Assembly: GCF_004341885.1 (NCBI RefSeq)
Contig: NZ_SLVX01000025.1
Span: forward strand, 21,825-85,824
Source: Shinella granuli
GTDB taxonomy: Bacteria > Pseudomonadota > Alphaproteobacteria > Rhizobiales > Rhizobiaceae
Length of the DNA stretch: 64,000 nt
Direction of reading: 5' to 3'
Part shown: in pieces, positions 41,201 through 49,138 of the stretch
Layout: every line of letters starts with the position of its first letter
How positions within the stretch are numbered: position 1 is the stretch's first letter
The notes under the pieces: model-generated
The model's database searches: none
Told to the model about the DNA's origin: nothing
The model's input: only the letters and a program-made list of their open reading frames with translations
Program-made: the position numbers and the translations under genes

Positions 41201-42629
41201 GGGTGTCGTCGACCGTCCACGCACCGGCGAGGAAATCCGAATGCGCCTCGCCGGCATAGATCACCGTTTCGAGCTGGGCATCGGACAGGAGATCGACGAC
41301 GTTCGCCGGCAGCGTCGGGCGATAGCTCGGCTTCGGCGGGGCGACGCTCGCCATGGCCGCCGATTGCACGAGCTGGGTCGGATGGGCCTGAGCCCCGGAA
41401 ATCCGGATGGTCTGAAGCCCGTATTCCTCATAGATCGCATCGGAAAGGCGACCGGCATCCGCCGGCTTCCAGTCGATGGTATCATAGGCGAGCGGAGCGC
41501 CTTCCGGCTCGGCATGCGCCATGGCGGGCGCGGCCCTGGCCGCCCGGTTGACATAGGCGCGAACGGTGCGAGGCGCGACCACAGGCACGGAGACGGCCGG
41601 ATCGACCGACAGGCGCGCCGGGAGGTGCTCGGCCAGCCATCCGAGCAGAGTGGCCACATCCGGCGCGACGCCGGGCGCAGCGGGGAACACGGATGGATCT
41701 TCAGCCGGCAGCTTGTCGATGACGGTCAGCCGGGTCGGAAAGGTCGTGCCGTGCTTCGCATAGACCGAGCCGTCGATCGCTGCGGAAAAGACGACGCGAC
41801 CACGTTCCTGGAGCCGACCATAGGCTGTTGACCAGGCAGGAGCGTCGGGAGCGAAATTCGCGCCGGTGATGGTGACGAGACGGCCGCCGGGAGCGAGACG
41901 CGAGAGCGCCGAGGCGACATGGCGGAAAGCGGCATCGGCCATCCGGCCTTCAACATTCGCCATGACCGAGAATGGCGGGTTCATCAGCACGACGGACGGC
42001 AGAATGCCGGTGTCGAGATGATCGTCGATCTGCGCCGCGTCGAAGCGGGAGATGGACAGGGCCGGAAAGAGAAGAGACAGGAGGACGGCGCGGGTTTCCG
42101 CAAGCTCGTTGAGAACGAGCGCGCCGCCGGCGATCTCGGCCAGGATGGCGAGGAGCCCGGTCCCGGCCGACGGCTCCAGCACACGGTCGGCCGAGGTGAT
42201 GGCCGCCGCCGTCACGGCCGCGAGGCAGAGCGGGATCGGAGTCGAGAATTGCTGGAAGGACTGGGCTTCCTCCGAGCGGCGCGTATGCGTCGGCAGCAGG
42301 CCAGCGATCTTGGCAAGCTGCGGCAGGACCGTCGCCGGAGATGCGGATTTACGGAAAAGCGCCTTGCCGTATTTGCGCAGGAAAAGAACGGTCGCGGCCT
42401 CGCAGGCGTCATAGGCCGTTTTCCAGTTCCAGGCGCCGGTCGCATCGGAAGCACCGAAGGCAGATTCCATCGCCCCGCGCAGTATGGCGGCATCGATGCG
42501 CTGACCGCGTTCGAGGTGAGGCAGGAGGAGCTGCGCCGCGGCGAAGACGGCGGCAGGGATGTCGGTGTCAGGGACAAGCGAAAGCGGCGCGGTGGCGGAT
42601 GCCGCCGCAGGCGTGGAAATCATATTCAT
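38280..42629 (-). CDS. Strawberry-notch-type helicase fused to an N-terminal methyltransferase domain
   Basis: A 1449-residue protein. The first third has a methyltransferase fold with EPSAGTG and the catalytic-type NPPF motif (LMNPPFSV). The middle has a superfamily 2 helicase core: Walker A GDGTGVGKGR and Walker B IIFDEAH. The last third has the helicase C domain (VLVFSDAGGTGRSYHAE, then QGLGRTHRTNQ) typical of bacterial strawberry notch proteins. Such proteins are common in plasmids, ICEs and phages; the function is unproven, perhaps DNA modification-coupled remodelling or anti-defence. A structured leader with the GAGAGTGAGAG box precedes it. It is followed by the toprim gene. Confidence 0.85.
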   Translation of the reverse strand: MNMISTPAAASATAPLSLVPDTDIPAAVFAAAQLLLPHLERGQRIDAAILRGAMESAFGASDATGAWNWKTAYDACEAATVLFLRKYGKALFRKSASPATVLPQLAKIAGLLPTHTRRSEEAQSFQQFSTPIPLCLAAVTAAAITSADRVLEPSAGTGLLAILAEIAGGALVLNELAETRAVLLSLLFPALSISRFDAAQIDDHLDTGILPSVVLMNPPFSVMANVEGRMADAAFRHVASALSRLAPGGRLVTITGANFAPDAPAWSTAYGRLQERGRVVFSAAIDGSVYAKHGTTFPTRLTVIDKLPAEDPSVFPAAPGVAPDVATLLGWLAEHLPARLSVDPAVSVPVVAPRTVRAYVNRAARAAPAMAHAEPEGAPLAYDTIDWKPADAGRLSDAIYEEYGLQTIRISGAQAHPTQLVQSAAMASVAPPKPSYRPTLPANVVDLLSDAQLETVIYAGEAHSDFLAGAWTVDDTLDKLTAASEDAKDAVRLRQGFMIGDGTGVGKGRESAAIILDNWLQGRRKAVWISKSDKLIEDAQRDWSALGMERLLVTPLSRFPQGKPITLSEGILFLTYATLRSDDRGERVSRVRQIVEWFGSDFDGVIIFDEAHAMQNAAGGKGERGDVAASQQGRAGLRLQHALPNARVVYVSATGATTVHNLAYAQRLGLWGGEDFPFATRAEFVEAIEAGGVAAMEVLARDLRALGLYTARSLSFAGVEYELIEHELTPQQVRIYDAYAGAFAIIHNNLDAAMQAANITGGGEGGSGTLNKQAKSAARSAFESAKQRFFGHLLTSMKTPTLLRSIAADLEAGHSAVIQIVSTGEALMERRLAELPTEEWNDVRVDITPREYVLDYLAHSFPIQLYEPFTDSEGNLSSRPVYRDGQPVESREAVARRDGLIAKLASLPPVPGALDQLIQHFGTDTVAEVTGRSRRIVRKRGSSITIDRLVVETRTGAANLAETQAFMDDQKRVLVFSDAGGTGRSYHAEKSAKNTRLRVHYLLEAGWKADTAIQGLGRTHRTNQAQPPLFRPISTNVKAEKRFLSTIARRLDTLGAITRGQRQTGGQGLFRPEDNLESHYARDALRQLYMLLVRGKVEGCSLDRFESATGLKLMDSTGIKDELPPITTFLNRLLALTIELQGILFAAFEQLLTARIEGAIASGTYDAGLETLSAESFVVTDRQTIYTHPRTGAETSLLTINERKRNRPVTLEAALAELDDPRAKLLVNERSGRAAVQIPASSIMLDDGEVERRVRLIRPTEAHNIPVRLMAETHWVETDGETFAAAWKTEIADVPEFTDATLHMVTGLLLPIWKRLPNDSTRVYRLQTDEGERIIGRKVSPAWAANATTAGASAITPDDAFTALMDGRTILDLAEGLQLRRVRVMGANRIELSGFDDTMRERLTAYGLFHEIISWKLRMFVPTDANGPAVLGKLLDRWPVERIGEKEAA

Positions 42630-42726
42630 GGAAGAAGCCTCGGGAGAGCGGGACAGAATCGAGCCCGCGCAGCGCTCTCTCTCGACCGCACAGGCTCACA
42701 TCCGTCCCGGCCTCGCTCTCACTCTC
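42630..42726 (-). promoter_or_regulatory. Structured leader L1 of the strawberry-notch gene
   Basis: Read on the minus strand: GAGAGTGAGAG box (42726-42716), outer stem CGGGAC/GTCCCG (42649-42654 with 42704-42709), second stem GAGCC/GGCTC (42661-42665 with 42693-42697), and an inner GAGAG-rich loop. It is related to leaders L2-L4 but longer (87 bases from box to ATG). Confidence 0.55.
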
Positions 42727-42876
42727 ATGCCATCGGCCAAAATCGCCGAAAGCCGCCGATAGCGGCCCACGGTGCTCAGGCTTCACCTCGTCGCGGCGAC
42801 GACTTTAGATGGGCGGAAGGGTGAGTGGTAGCGTGGCCGGCCCTGTTCGCTGAGCGGACCATTGCAAACATAACAA

Positions 42877-42904
42877 GAGCGCCCCGCCTGAAGACGGGGC
42901 GCTC
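42877..42904 (-). terminator. Terminator hairpin after the 42913 gene
   Basis: Perfect 10-bp stem GAGCGCCCCG/CGGGGCGCTC with an 8-base loop, eight bases past the stop codon at 42913; the following T-run on the minus strand is weak (TTGTT). Confidence 0.6.
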
Positions 42905-42912
42905 AAGTGGCA

Positions 42913-43557
42913 TCAGCCAAACCTGCGGCCTGTTTCGGTAAAGGTGTATTCGTTGGCGACAATCGTCTCATCGACCGCCCCGTCCGATGACAGGTAATCG
43001 TATTCGCGCTCCAACTGCCGATAGAGCCAGCGGGCCAGATCGCGCAGCGCCTCGGTGACGATCTCCTCGGCATCGGTGGTCATGTCCTGATACGTCGGAC
43101 TGTTGCGCTCGACCGAGATCGACATGCAATACTCGTGATAATAATGACCGCGATGGCTGACCTCGGCGCGAAGCTGGTAGAAGTTGCGGCGTTGGATCGC
43201 CAGCAAGGTATCGGCGATCTCATGCAGCTTCGTGTCCATCGGCGCATACGATCGAATCTCGGCTGGAGCATTCCTCCTATAGGAATAATAGCATTCGAAC
43301 GATGCGCCATCGCCCTGAGACCAGAACCCCGTAAAGGCGATACGAGGCTCCTGACGTGTGCCGCCGCCCATGAGGCGGACGGTGCGGGTCTTGAAGCGGA
43401 TTCCGAGGATTTCCGCGATCTGCTGGAAATCCTCATAAACAGAATCGTACCAGTCGTAGTCGAAGCCGCCTTCGCGATACCAGGCGCGGGCCTTGTCCTT
43501 CGCGGCATCGGAAAGCTCGTCGAGCCGATAGACCGTGGTTTCGATGATCTCAGGCAT
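42913..43557 (-). CDS. Conserved element protein of unknown function (214 aa)
   Basis: Begins MPEIIETTVYRLDELSDAAK, followed by tryptophan/tyrosine-rich segments (YDWYDSVYEDFQQIAEILG) and a central region with many aromatic residues. Similar N-termini occur in plasmid and phage proteins sometimes labelled as antitoxin-like, but I see no toxin partner and no DNA-binding motif. It overlaps the next upstream gene by eight bases. No function assigned. Confidence 0.65.
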   Translation of the reverse strand: MPEIIETTVYRLDELSDAAKDKARAWYREGGFDYDWYDSVYEDFQQIAEILGIRFKTRTVRLMGGGTRQEPRIAFTGFWSQGDGASFECYYSYRRNAPAEIRSYAPMDTKLHEIADTLLAIQRRNFYQLRAEVSHRGHYYHEYCMSISVERNSPTYQDMTTDAEEIVTEALRDLARWLYRQLEREYDYLSSDGAVDETIVANEYTFTETGRRFG

Positions 43558-43966
43558 CGGGATCACCCCCATCCAGCACTTCGGCAAGCCAGCCGTCGGT
43601 ATAGGTCCAGGCGACGGTTTCCCCTGTAGCGAGATCGAGCACATGAGCGCCGCCGCCGAAGCCGTCGACGCGCGGCTTCGAGCAGGCGTTGGCATACTGA
43701 AACCCCCAGCGGCCGGTCAGTCCGAATTCCGCGGCGCAACGCTTCACAAACTGAATCAGGCGCTCCGGGTCGCCGGTGATGTCAACGCGCATCCAGAGTT
43801 TCGTGCTGCCATGCTCGGGCTGGATCGACAGGAGGAAACCGTCGGACGGCGGCTCTTCCGAAGCGCCTTCTTCGGAAAGCTGATTGTAGAGATCGAGGGC
43901 GCGAGCGGCGTTGTCGGGCGTCCCGACGTCGAGCAGGCAGGAAAAATGGGTGAAGTAGTTGGCCAT
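43550..43966 (-). CDS. Unknown protein (138 aa)
   Basis: Starts MANYFTHFSCLLDVGTPDNA; one compact domain, with a middle segment WMRVDITGDPERLIQFVKRC and a C-terminal TGETVAWTYTDGWL. ATG 43966 has AGGAG six bases upstream. The start-proximal DNA (terminator plus TTTCAGGAG) is almost the same as that of the gene at 44033-44452, suggesting a duplicated expression module. No family recognised. Confidence 0.62.
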   Translation of the reverse strand: MANYFTHFSCLLDVGTPDNAARALDLYNQLSEEGASEEPPSDGFLLSIQPEHGSTKLWMRVDITGDPERLIQFVKRCAAEFGLTGRWGFQYANACSKPRVDGFGGGAHVLDLATGETVAWTYTDGWLAEVLDGGDPDA

Positions 43967-43988
43967 GTCGGGCTCCTGAAACGACAAA

Positions 43989-44007
43989 GCCTGGCGCGCG
44001 GCCGGGC
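43989..44007 (-). terminator. Terminator after the 44033 gene
   Basis: Stem GCCTGGC/GCCGGGC (43989-43995, 44001-44007) followed on the minus strand by TTTGT. Near-copies lie at 44475-44493 and 46138-46157, each between a stop codon and the next RBS. Confidence 0.6.
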
Positions 44008-44032
44008 CGATTGAAGGAAGTGGGTGATCGGG

Positions 44033-44452
44033 TCAGGCCGCTGGCCCGTGTTGGCCGTCAGGATCGCGGGCGCCGGCAATGATTGCCTCTCCGCGTGCGA
44101 CGGCCCAGGCGGCGCGGCCAATCCATTCGTCCGACGACGCACGCGCGCTCTGCACATCCGCGAGCAGCAGCTTCAGAAGGCCGAGAAGGATTTCGAAGTG
44201 CTGCGCCTTGCGTTCGATCGCTTTTCCGAACTGGGATGGAATCGCAATTGGTGATCCAGCGTAGGCGGCGTCGCGACCCTGCCAGATGCCGGAGACGAAG
44301 GTCTCTCCAGCGCTCTCGTAGCTCAGCTTTTCGCCATCCCAGTTGTCGTCGTCGATAGCGAGCCGGCAAGCCTCCGCGACGGTTTTCGCGGAATAGGTTC
44401 GATGCCGGTAGGCAGGCAAATGGTAGCTCGTTTCGATCGTGAAGTTGGGCAT
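44033..44452 (-). CDS. Unknown protein (139 aa)
   Basis: Starts MPNFTIETSYHLPAYRHRTY and continues SAKTVAEACRLAIDDDNWDG, a small alpha/beta unit, then a helical C-terminal half (AIERKAQHFEILLGLLKLLL). ATG 44452 preceded by AGGAG. Not recognised; part of a run of small soluble proteins typical of leading regions. Confidence 0.6.
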   Translation of the reverse strand: MPNFTIETSYHLPAYRHRTYSAKTVAEACRLAIDDDNWDGEKLSYESAGETFVSGIWQGRDAAYAGSPIAIPSQFGKAIERKAQHFEILLGLLKLLLADVQSARASSDEWIGRAAWAVARGEAIIAGARDPDGQHGPAA

Positions 44453-44474
44453 GTCAGCCTCCTGAAACGACAAA

Positions 44475-44493
44475 GCCCGGCGCGAGGCCGAGC
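44475..44493 (-). terminator. Terminator after the 44516 gene
   Basis: Stem GCCCGGC/GCCGAGC with one mismatch (44475-44481, 44487-44493), followed on the minus strand by TTTGTCG. It is a near-copy of the hairpin at 43989-44007. Confidence 0.55.
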
Positions 44494-44515
44494 TGATTGA
44501 AGGAAGGAAATGGCA

Positions 44516-45073
44516 TCAGGCCGCCTGCGGCAGCCGGAGCAGCTCGGCGGCGGTCTCGCGCCAAAGCGGATCGATCAACCGCGCTTCCAGCAACGCCGCT
44601 CCGAATCGCAGGACGCGGGCCGCCGCATGATCGCCCCGGCCTGAGGCAGCGAAGGCCATGCCGCGCTTTCGGCTGGCTTCGATGACGATACGACGGGCCT
44701 CGCTGTCGTTGGCAACCGGCTGCTGCCAGAGGATGATCCCGGCACGGATTTCGCCGGCGAGAACCAGGCCGAGCGCGCTGTCCTGAATGACGATCAGGCG
44801 CGGCTCGAAGCGCAATGCGGTGTCTTCGCCGGGGCCGAGGTTGCCGCGTGAAACGCGAAGCGCGGCAAGAGCGATGGCGGCTTCCGGCGATGCAGCTTCG
44901 CCAAGCGAGACGCTTCGATCGCGATAATCGGCATCGGTGGCTCCGGCATAGCTGACTGTGCCGAGACAGGAGATGCGCAGCGGCAGCTTCTGCGTCCGCT
45001 GAAATCCGGGCAGCACCCGATCGGCGAGAATCCGCCCGATCGGGGCGCAGTTGGGTTGGCTGGCATGGGTCAT
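44516..45073 (-). CDS. Unknown protein (185 aa) with structured leader
   Basis: Starts MTHASQPNCAPIGRILADRV. A mixed alpha/beta protein with no motif I can name; segments such as RLIVIQDSALGLVLAGEIRAGIILW and a C-terminal helical part (FGAALLEARLIDPLWRETAAELLRL) look well folded. It carries leader L2, shared with the ParB-like and ArdC genes, so it is probably expressed together with them. Confidence 0.62.
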   Translation of the reverse strand: MTHASQPNCAPIGRILADRVLPGFQRTQKLPLRISCLGTVSYAGATDADYRDRSVSLGEAASPEAAIALAALRVSRGNLGPGEDTALRFEPRLIVIQDSALGLVLAGEIRAGIILWQQPVANDSEARRIVIEASRKRGMAFAASGRGDHAAARVLRFGAALLEARLIDPLWRETAAELLRLPQAA

Positions 45074-45154
45074 CGGGATCTCTCCGCGACGGGCGCTGAG
45101 AGCCTTCTCTCAGCATCCAACCCGTCACGGCCAAAGGCCCGTCCTCTTCCTCTC
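45074..45154 (-). promoter_or_regulatory. Structured leader L2 (45073 gene)
   Basis: Minus strand, in order: purine box GAGAGGAAGAG (45154-45144), outer arm CGTGACGGG (45129-45121), inner hairpin GCTGAGAG-AAGG-CTCTCAGC (45114-45095), outer arm CCCGTCGCG (45093-45085) running into the GGAGA ribosome site, ATG at 45073. Box to ATG is 71 bases. Confidence 0.65.
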
Positions 45155-45270
45155 TTGCCGAAGGCGACCGCCTTGGCGCCGTTTCCGGCGATGGGCCGAC
45201 CATCGCAAGGCGGAAGGCCCGGACGCCTCCTGAGCGTTCCGGGCCGTCGGGAAAGAGGCGCTTGCGCGCC

Positions 45271-45435
45271 TCAGCTCCATGGGTCGAGTTCCAGTTTCAC
45301 CATCTCGTCGTCGCCGTCGAATTCGTCGGCGGACATGGCGCCGTGGGTTCCGTCTCCGGCCTGGAACACGACGATCGAGACCATCAGCGTGGTGGCGAGG
45401 CTGGCGGCGAAGGCGGTGGCATCTGCGTAGGACAT
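45271..45435 (-). CDS. Small unknown protein (54 aa)
   Basis: Begins MSYADATAFAASLATTLMVS and ends in an acidic tail (SADEFDGDDEMVKLELDPWS). AGGAG nine bases upstream of ATG 45435 and a strong leader hairpin support translation. Could be a small regulator or inhibitor. Upstream in-frame sequence to 45597 is leader DNA. Confidence 0.55.
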   Translation of the reverse strand: MSYADATAFAASLATTLMVSIVVFQAGDGTHGAMSADEFDGDDEMVKLELDPWS

Positions 45436-45459
45436 GGGTTCCGGCTCCTGTCTCTGGAG

Positions 45460-45478
45460 GCGGGGGACTATCCCCCGC
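45460..45478 (-). promoter_or_regulatory. Leader hairpin of the 45435 gene
   Basis: GCGGGGGA/TCCCCCGC, perfect 8-bp arms around a 3-base loop, 25 bases before the start codon; the core resembles the ssb leader hairpin at 34648. The remaining gap to 45713 shows no reliable gene. Confidence 0.45.
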
Positions 45479-45713
45479 GCGACAGGCGCCCGAAGTGTCT
45501 GAACGGATCTGCAATCACCCTCGCGCGTTCGGGCATGTCCCGAATCCGCGAGGGCGGCACGCTCGCGTAAGCCGACCCTTCGAGGGTTGATTGACAAGGA
45601 GACGGCTCAGACCAAGGTCAGCGAATGGAAGCGGGGTGGTGTTCTGCCTCTGACAGGATGCCCAAATCCCGTCGCAGATACCGCGCCGCTCCAGCCCTTC
45701 CTCCATGCCGGTC

Positions 45714-46118
45714 TCAACCGGATTGGTGTTTCAGGCCGGAGACGGAAATCAGCCCCACACGGTAGCGCAAGGATGGCGGATGCTGGCGAAACCGAAACTC
45801 GACCGGGATGATGGAGCTCCAATGCCCCTCGGCGATCTCGCGGACTATCGGGGCGCGGGCCTTCAGCAGCAGGTCATCGCCACAGGTATCGATATGGCCA
45901 TAGAACCGGGCGCGCGCACCGGACCGGCTCCAGTCTGCATAGTAGCAATATTCGCGGGCATCGAGGCGGAAGGCCCGCAAATCGTCCGCCCAATGCGGCT
46001 TGGGCTCGACGACGACGGCATCACCGTCGCGCGTCTCCTCCCAGGGCAGCGACCGCTCAGCCGGTGAATTTTCGCGGTCAGCCCGAAAGATGAAGTCGAT
46101 GTCGATGTGGTCAGCCAT
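45714..46118 (-). CDS. Unknown protein (134 aa)
   Basis: Starts MADHIDIDFIFRADRENSPA; rich in aromatic and charged residues (DAREYCYYADWSRSGARARFYGHID). GGAGG five bases before ATG 46118. Not recognised. Its terminator-RBS spacing unit matches that of the neighbouring small genes. Confidence 0.6.
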   Translation of the reverse strand: MADHIDIDFIFRADRENSPAERSLPWEETRDGDAVVVEPKPHWADDLRAFRLDAREYCYYADWSRSGARARFYGHIDTCGDDLLLKARAPIVREIAEGHWSSIIPVEFRFRQHPPSLRYRVGLISVSGLKHQSG

Positions 46119-46130
46119 GACGACCTCCAT

Positions 46131-46157
46131 AAAAAATGCCCGGCGCGATGGCCGGGC
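46131..46157 (-). terminator. Terminator of the ParB-like gene
   Basis: Stem GCCCGGC/GCCGGGC (46138-46144, 46151-46157), followed on the minus strand by A and six T residues; 46 bases beyond the stop at 46203. Confidence 0.75.
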
Positions 46158-46202
46158 GAGTTGAAGAACGATACGGGGCGGCCTGCGCCGCCCCGCACGA
46201 AG

Positions 46203-48359
46203 TCATTCCGCAGCGACGAGGTGCTGCCGGTCTTTTTCGTCTTCAGCCGCGGCTTTCTCGTCGTCACCGTCACCGGCGAGGAAGTCGGGCAAAGCCTCGA
46301 CCTCGCCATCGGTGTCGGCGGCGTCACCGTCGAGATCGACCAGGCGCAGCGGTTCGGGCAGCCAGCCGGTGTCGGCCAGGAGGCGCTGGGCTTCCTTGGC
46401 CATGTCGCCCTTTTTCAGATGGTCGATGAGCTGGGCCGCCCGTTCGCCAGCACCCTCACGCACTGCCGCGAGGATCTGGGTCTTGGTCACGCGACCCAGA
46501 TAGTTCTCGACCGTGGGCCGCCATCCCGCATCGACCACCATGTCGAAGCCGGTGGCGCGAGCAATCCGGTCGGCCCCGGCAAGACGACGATCGAGGCCAT
46601 GCTGTGAGATGCCGGAAGCGCTATGGATGTTCGGGCGCTCGTAAAGCGCATTGACACCGTAGCTGACGCAATGGGCGAGAAGCGCCATGCGGCTCGCCTC
46701 GTCAAGCGCAGCGATCCAGTCCCAGAGTGCCGCTTCGTCTGACGGCAGATCAGCCTTCCAGGCGTCGAAGCGCTCGTCGATCGCCTTGGCCGACTGGCTG
46801 TCGGCGAGATCGGAGCCCTGCGAAGACAGATACCTGTGGCGAACGGAGACTTCCAGGCATCCGGTGGGCGCGGAGTAATGATAGCGCTCCATCACCATGC
46901 GGTGGAGCAGCGCCGTCATCGCGACATGCGGATTATTGGCGAGCGCGTCCTGAAGCGCGACGGTGCGATGGGCGGTCAGTTCGATGACCAGTCGCTCCGG
47001 CAGCGGCTTGACGCCATCGTCGTCATCGTCCTCTTCGGGTTCGGCCGGCTGGCCGCCGATGGTGATGACGGCGCGCTGCACCGCACTGTCATTTCCAGCG
47101 GTGGTGACGGCGTTTTCATTCTCGGCGTCCCCGGCGTCGGCCACCGGCTCGTCCTCGGGCCGGACATAGCCGCGCTCGATGACAGGCTCACCGTCACGGT
47201 CGATGCTGATGAAGACGCCGGCGCGGGCGATCTCGGCAGGATCATAGATGACGGGACGCTTTTCGAAGTCCTCCAGAGCGGCCTCGATCTCGCCGAGGCG
47301 CCGATCGATTTCCTCCGGCAGCTCGTCATGTTCCGAATATTCCGATTCGAGATCGTCGTACTCGTTGCGGAGTGCATCGCGCGCGGCGCGCTCCTCATCG
47401 GTGAGATCGGCGAAGCTGCCGGTGATTTCACGAAGGCCGTTGTCGTATCCGTAGGGATGGCTGGTTTCGACAGCGATCCACTTCCAGCCTTCAGCCGCTA
47501 CGTCATCGGCGATCGCCTTCAGCTTTTCCGAGACCAGCCGGTCGAGAAGCCCCACATCCTCGAGCCAGCCGCCGTCGTTCTCGGAGAAGAGATCGCGCAG
47601 CATCGCGCCACCTGCCTGCTCATAGGCTTCCACGCCGACGAAGCGCACGCGCTTGTCATCGGTTGGAACGGTGGTGTCAGTGAGGAACTGGCGGACCTGC
47701 CAGGGCTGGACATTGTAGGAGCGCTGAACAGCCTCCCAGACCTGTTCCTGGCGGGCATGGTCGGGATTGACGGTGAACGCTTCCAGCATCGCCAGCGGCA
47801 TGCCGTTGCGCGCATAGACTTCCAGAAGTGCCGGCGAGACCGAAGCCAGGCGCATACGCTGCGTGATGTAGCGCGGCGTGGTGCGATAGGCGTCGGCGAT
47901 TTCCTCCTTCGTCATGCCGTCGTCGAACATGCGCTTGAACGCGCGGAACTGGTCGAGCGGATGCAGGCCGAGCCGCAGCATGTTTTCCGCGAGCGAGTCG
48001 TCGACGGCCGAGGACTTGGCGTCGGCCTTCTTGACGAGGCAGGGAACGAGGCCATCGGCGGGAAAGCGTCCGGCCTCGACCAGGCGCGCGATCGCCCGGA
48101 AGCGCCGACCGCCGGCCGGGGTCTCGAAATCGCCGGTCTCGTTGCCGTCGGCATCGAGGATGGCGCGGACATTGATGCCTTGCACGATGTCCTCGCGACG
48201 GTCGATGTCGTGAGTGAGATCGTCGAGACCGGCCTCGACGTCGGTTTCGCGGACGTTGCTGTCCGAGAGGCGGATGCGATTGAAGGGAATATCACGCGAG
48301 CGCGAGAAGACGATCATCGCGACGGCAGGCTTCTTCGACTTCCTGGCAGCTTTGGCCAT
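46203..48359 (-). CDS. ParB/Spo0J-like nuclease-domain protein
   Basis: A 718-residue protein with a ParB N-terminal (sulfiredoxin-like) domain at about 20-130 (RLSDSNVRETDVEAGLDDL, TPAGGRRFRAIARLVEAG, SLAENMLRLGLHPLD) and a helix-turn-helix (MTKEEIADAYRTTPRYITQRM); a long C-terminal part is acidic in the middle. Such large ParB-like proteins are element-borne and frequent in leading regions; they are distinct from a partition ParB. ATG 48359 with GGAGA seven bases upstream, directly after leader L3. Confidence 0.83.
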   Translation of the reverse strand: MAKAARKSKKPAVAMIVFSRSRDIPFNRIRLSDSNVRETDVEAGLDDLTHDIDRREDIVQGINVRAILDADGNETGDFETPAGGRRFRAIARLVEAGRFPADGLVPCLVKKADAKSSAVDDSLAENMLRLGLHPLDQFRAFKRMFDDGMTKEEIADAYRTTPRYITQRMRLASVSPALLEVYARNGMPLAMLEAFTVNPDHARQEQVWEAVQRSYNVQPWQVRQFLTDTTVPTDDKRVRFVGVEAYEQAGGAMLRDLFSENDGGWLEDVGLLDRLVSEKLKAIADDVAAEGWKWIAVETSHPYGYDNGLREITGSFADLTDEERAARDALRNEYDDLESEYSEHDELPEEIDRRLGEIEAALEDFEKRPVIYDPAEIARAGVFISIDRDGEPVIERGYVRPEDEPVADAGDAENENAVTTAGNDSAVQRAVITIGGQPAEPEEDDDDDGVKPLPERLVIELTAHRTVALQDALANNPHVAMTALLHRMVMERYHYSAPTGCLEVSVRHRYLSSQGSDLADSQSAKAIDERFDAWKADLPSDEAALWDWIAALDEASRMALLAHCVSYGVNALYERPNIHSASGISQHGLDRRLAGADRIARATGFDMVVDAGWRPTVENYLGRVTKTQILAAVREGAGERAAQLIDHLKKGDMAKEAQRLLADTGWLPEPLRLVDLDGDAADTDGEVEALPDFLAGDGDDEKAAAEDEKDRQHLVAAE

Positions 48360-48442
48360 GGTGGTTTCTCCGTGACGGGCGGCCGAGACCCTCTCTCGAC
48401 CTTCCAACCCGTCACGAAATCACCAGCCCTTCTCTCACTCTC
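48360..48442 (-). promoter_or_regulatory. Structured leader L3 of the ParB-like gene
   Basis: Minus strand: GAGAGTGAGAG box (48442-48432), outer arm CGTGACGGG (48416-48408), inner hairpin GGTCGAGA-GAGGG-TCTCGGCC (48401-48381), outer arm CCCGTCACG (48379-48371), then GGAGA and ATG at 48359. Outer stem is a perfect 9-bp match; box to ATG is 73 bases. Confidence 0.68.
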
Positions 48443-48463
48443 GACCGGGCCAAGGGCGCGACA

Positions 48464-48805
48464 CTACCAGTCGAAGCGCTGCGGTCGCTCCGCGTTCACC
48501 CGGTATTTCCGGCGCAGCGCCATGATCGCCGCCTCCTGCCGGTCGATCTTGCGCCGAAGCCGGTCGAGATCCGGCCCCGCAACCAACGGGAGGCGATCGA
48601 GCACGCGCCGATATTCCGCCTCGTCCGCTCCGGTCCACCGGCTCATGCGCCGATGGTAGTGCCGGGATTTCGGACGAAGACGGATCGTCTCGCCCTCGGC
48701 GCGATTGCTGAGTGCGCGTTCGGCAAGGGCGAGATTGCGCCGCGTATCCGCAAGCGCGTCCTCCATGCGCGCCAACATCGAGCGCAGACGATCAGGAGGC
48801 ATCAT
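48464..48805 (-). CDS. Unknown basic helical protein (113 aa)
   Basis: Starts MMPPDRLRSMLARMEDALAD; arginine-rich and mostly helical (TRRNLALAERALSNRAEGE, LDRLRRKIDRQEAAIMALRRK), possibly coiled-coil and nucleic-acid binding. Tandem ATGs at 48805 and 48802. Overlaps the preceding gene's 3' end. Unrecognised. Confidence 0.58.
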   Translation of the reverse strand: MMPPDRLRSMLARMEDALADTRRNLALAERALSNRAEGETIRLRPKSRHYHRRMSRWTGADEAEYRRVLDRLPLVAGPDLDRLRRKIDRQEAAIMALRRKYRVNAERPQRFDW

Positions 48806-49138
48806 CACGCTGCCCTCCGTCGTCAGACGGGCCGAGATCGAGCATGTCCTGAAGGAAGCGCGGCGGGATGTTCTCCTCCGCTCCCTGCCAGGCGACGCGG
48901 CCGAGGTAGCCGAGAACACGGTGCTTTTGCGACCGGGAAGAAGCACGCGATCGCAGGTGCCGGACGGGCGCTTCACGCGGCGGCGAGAAAGGCCGAGACG
49001 GAACCATTCATAAGCGCGCTGTTCGTTTTCCGCCGGCGCGTCCCAATGGGTGCAGTGCTTGCACTGGCCGCAGCGCCGGTCGACGGGTTCGTCGAGCGAC
49101 GGCCCGCCATTGTGCCCGCGTTTCGTCGGCCTGGTCAT
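48792..49138 (-). pseudogene. Element protein with an apparent -1 frameshift in an A4 tract
   Basis: Frame A from ATG 49138 encodes MTRPTKRGHNGGPSLDEPVD, a cysteine-containing CGQCKHCTHWDAP segment, and LGLSRRRVKRPSGTCDRVLL, all typical of small proteins in these elements. After the AAAA tract at 48928-48925 the natural-looking sequence (HRVLGYLGRVAWQGAEENIP, PRFLQDMLDLG) is in another frame, ending at 48792. One missing base, or a -1 slip, would join them. Without it, frame A stays open and runs into the next gene, giving an unlikely Ser/Arg-rich stretch. Either a sequencing error, a recent mutation, or recoding. Confidence 0.5.

Noticed and set aside
45587..45811. Plus-strand ORF of 74 aa starting MIDKETAQTKVSEWKRGG
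   Set aside because: It overlaps the 3' end of the better-supported minus-strand gene at 45714-46118 and lacks a recognisable domain.
46836..48659. Plus-strand ORF of 607 aa antisense to the ParB-like gene
   Set aside because: Shadow of a GC-rich gene; no ribosome site or recognisable domain, and the minus-strand protein has clear ParB motifs.
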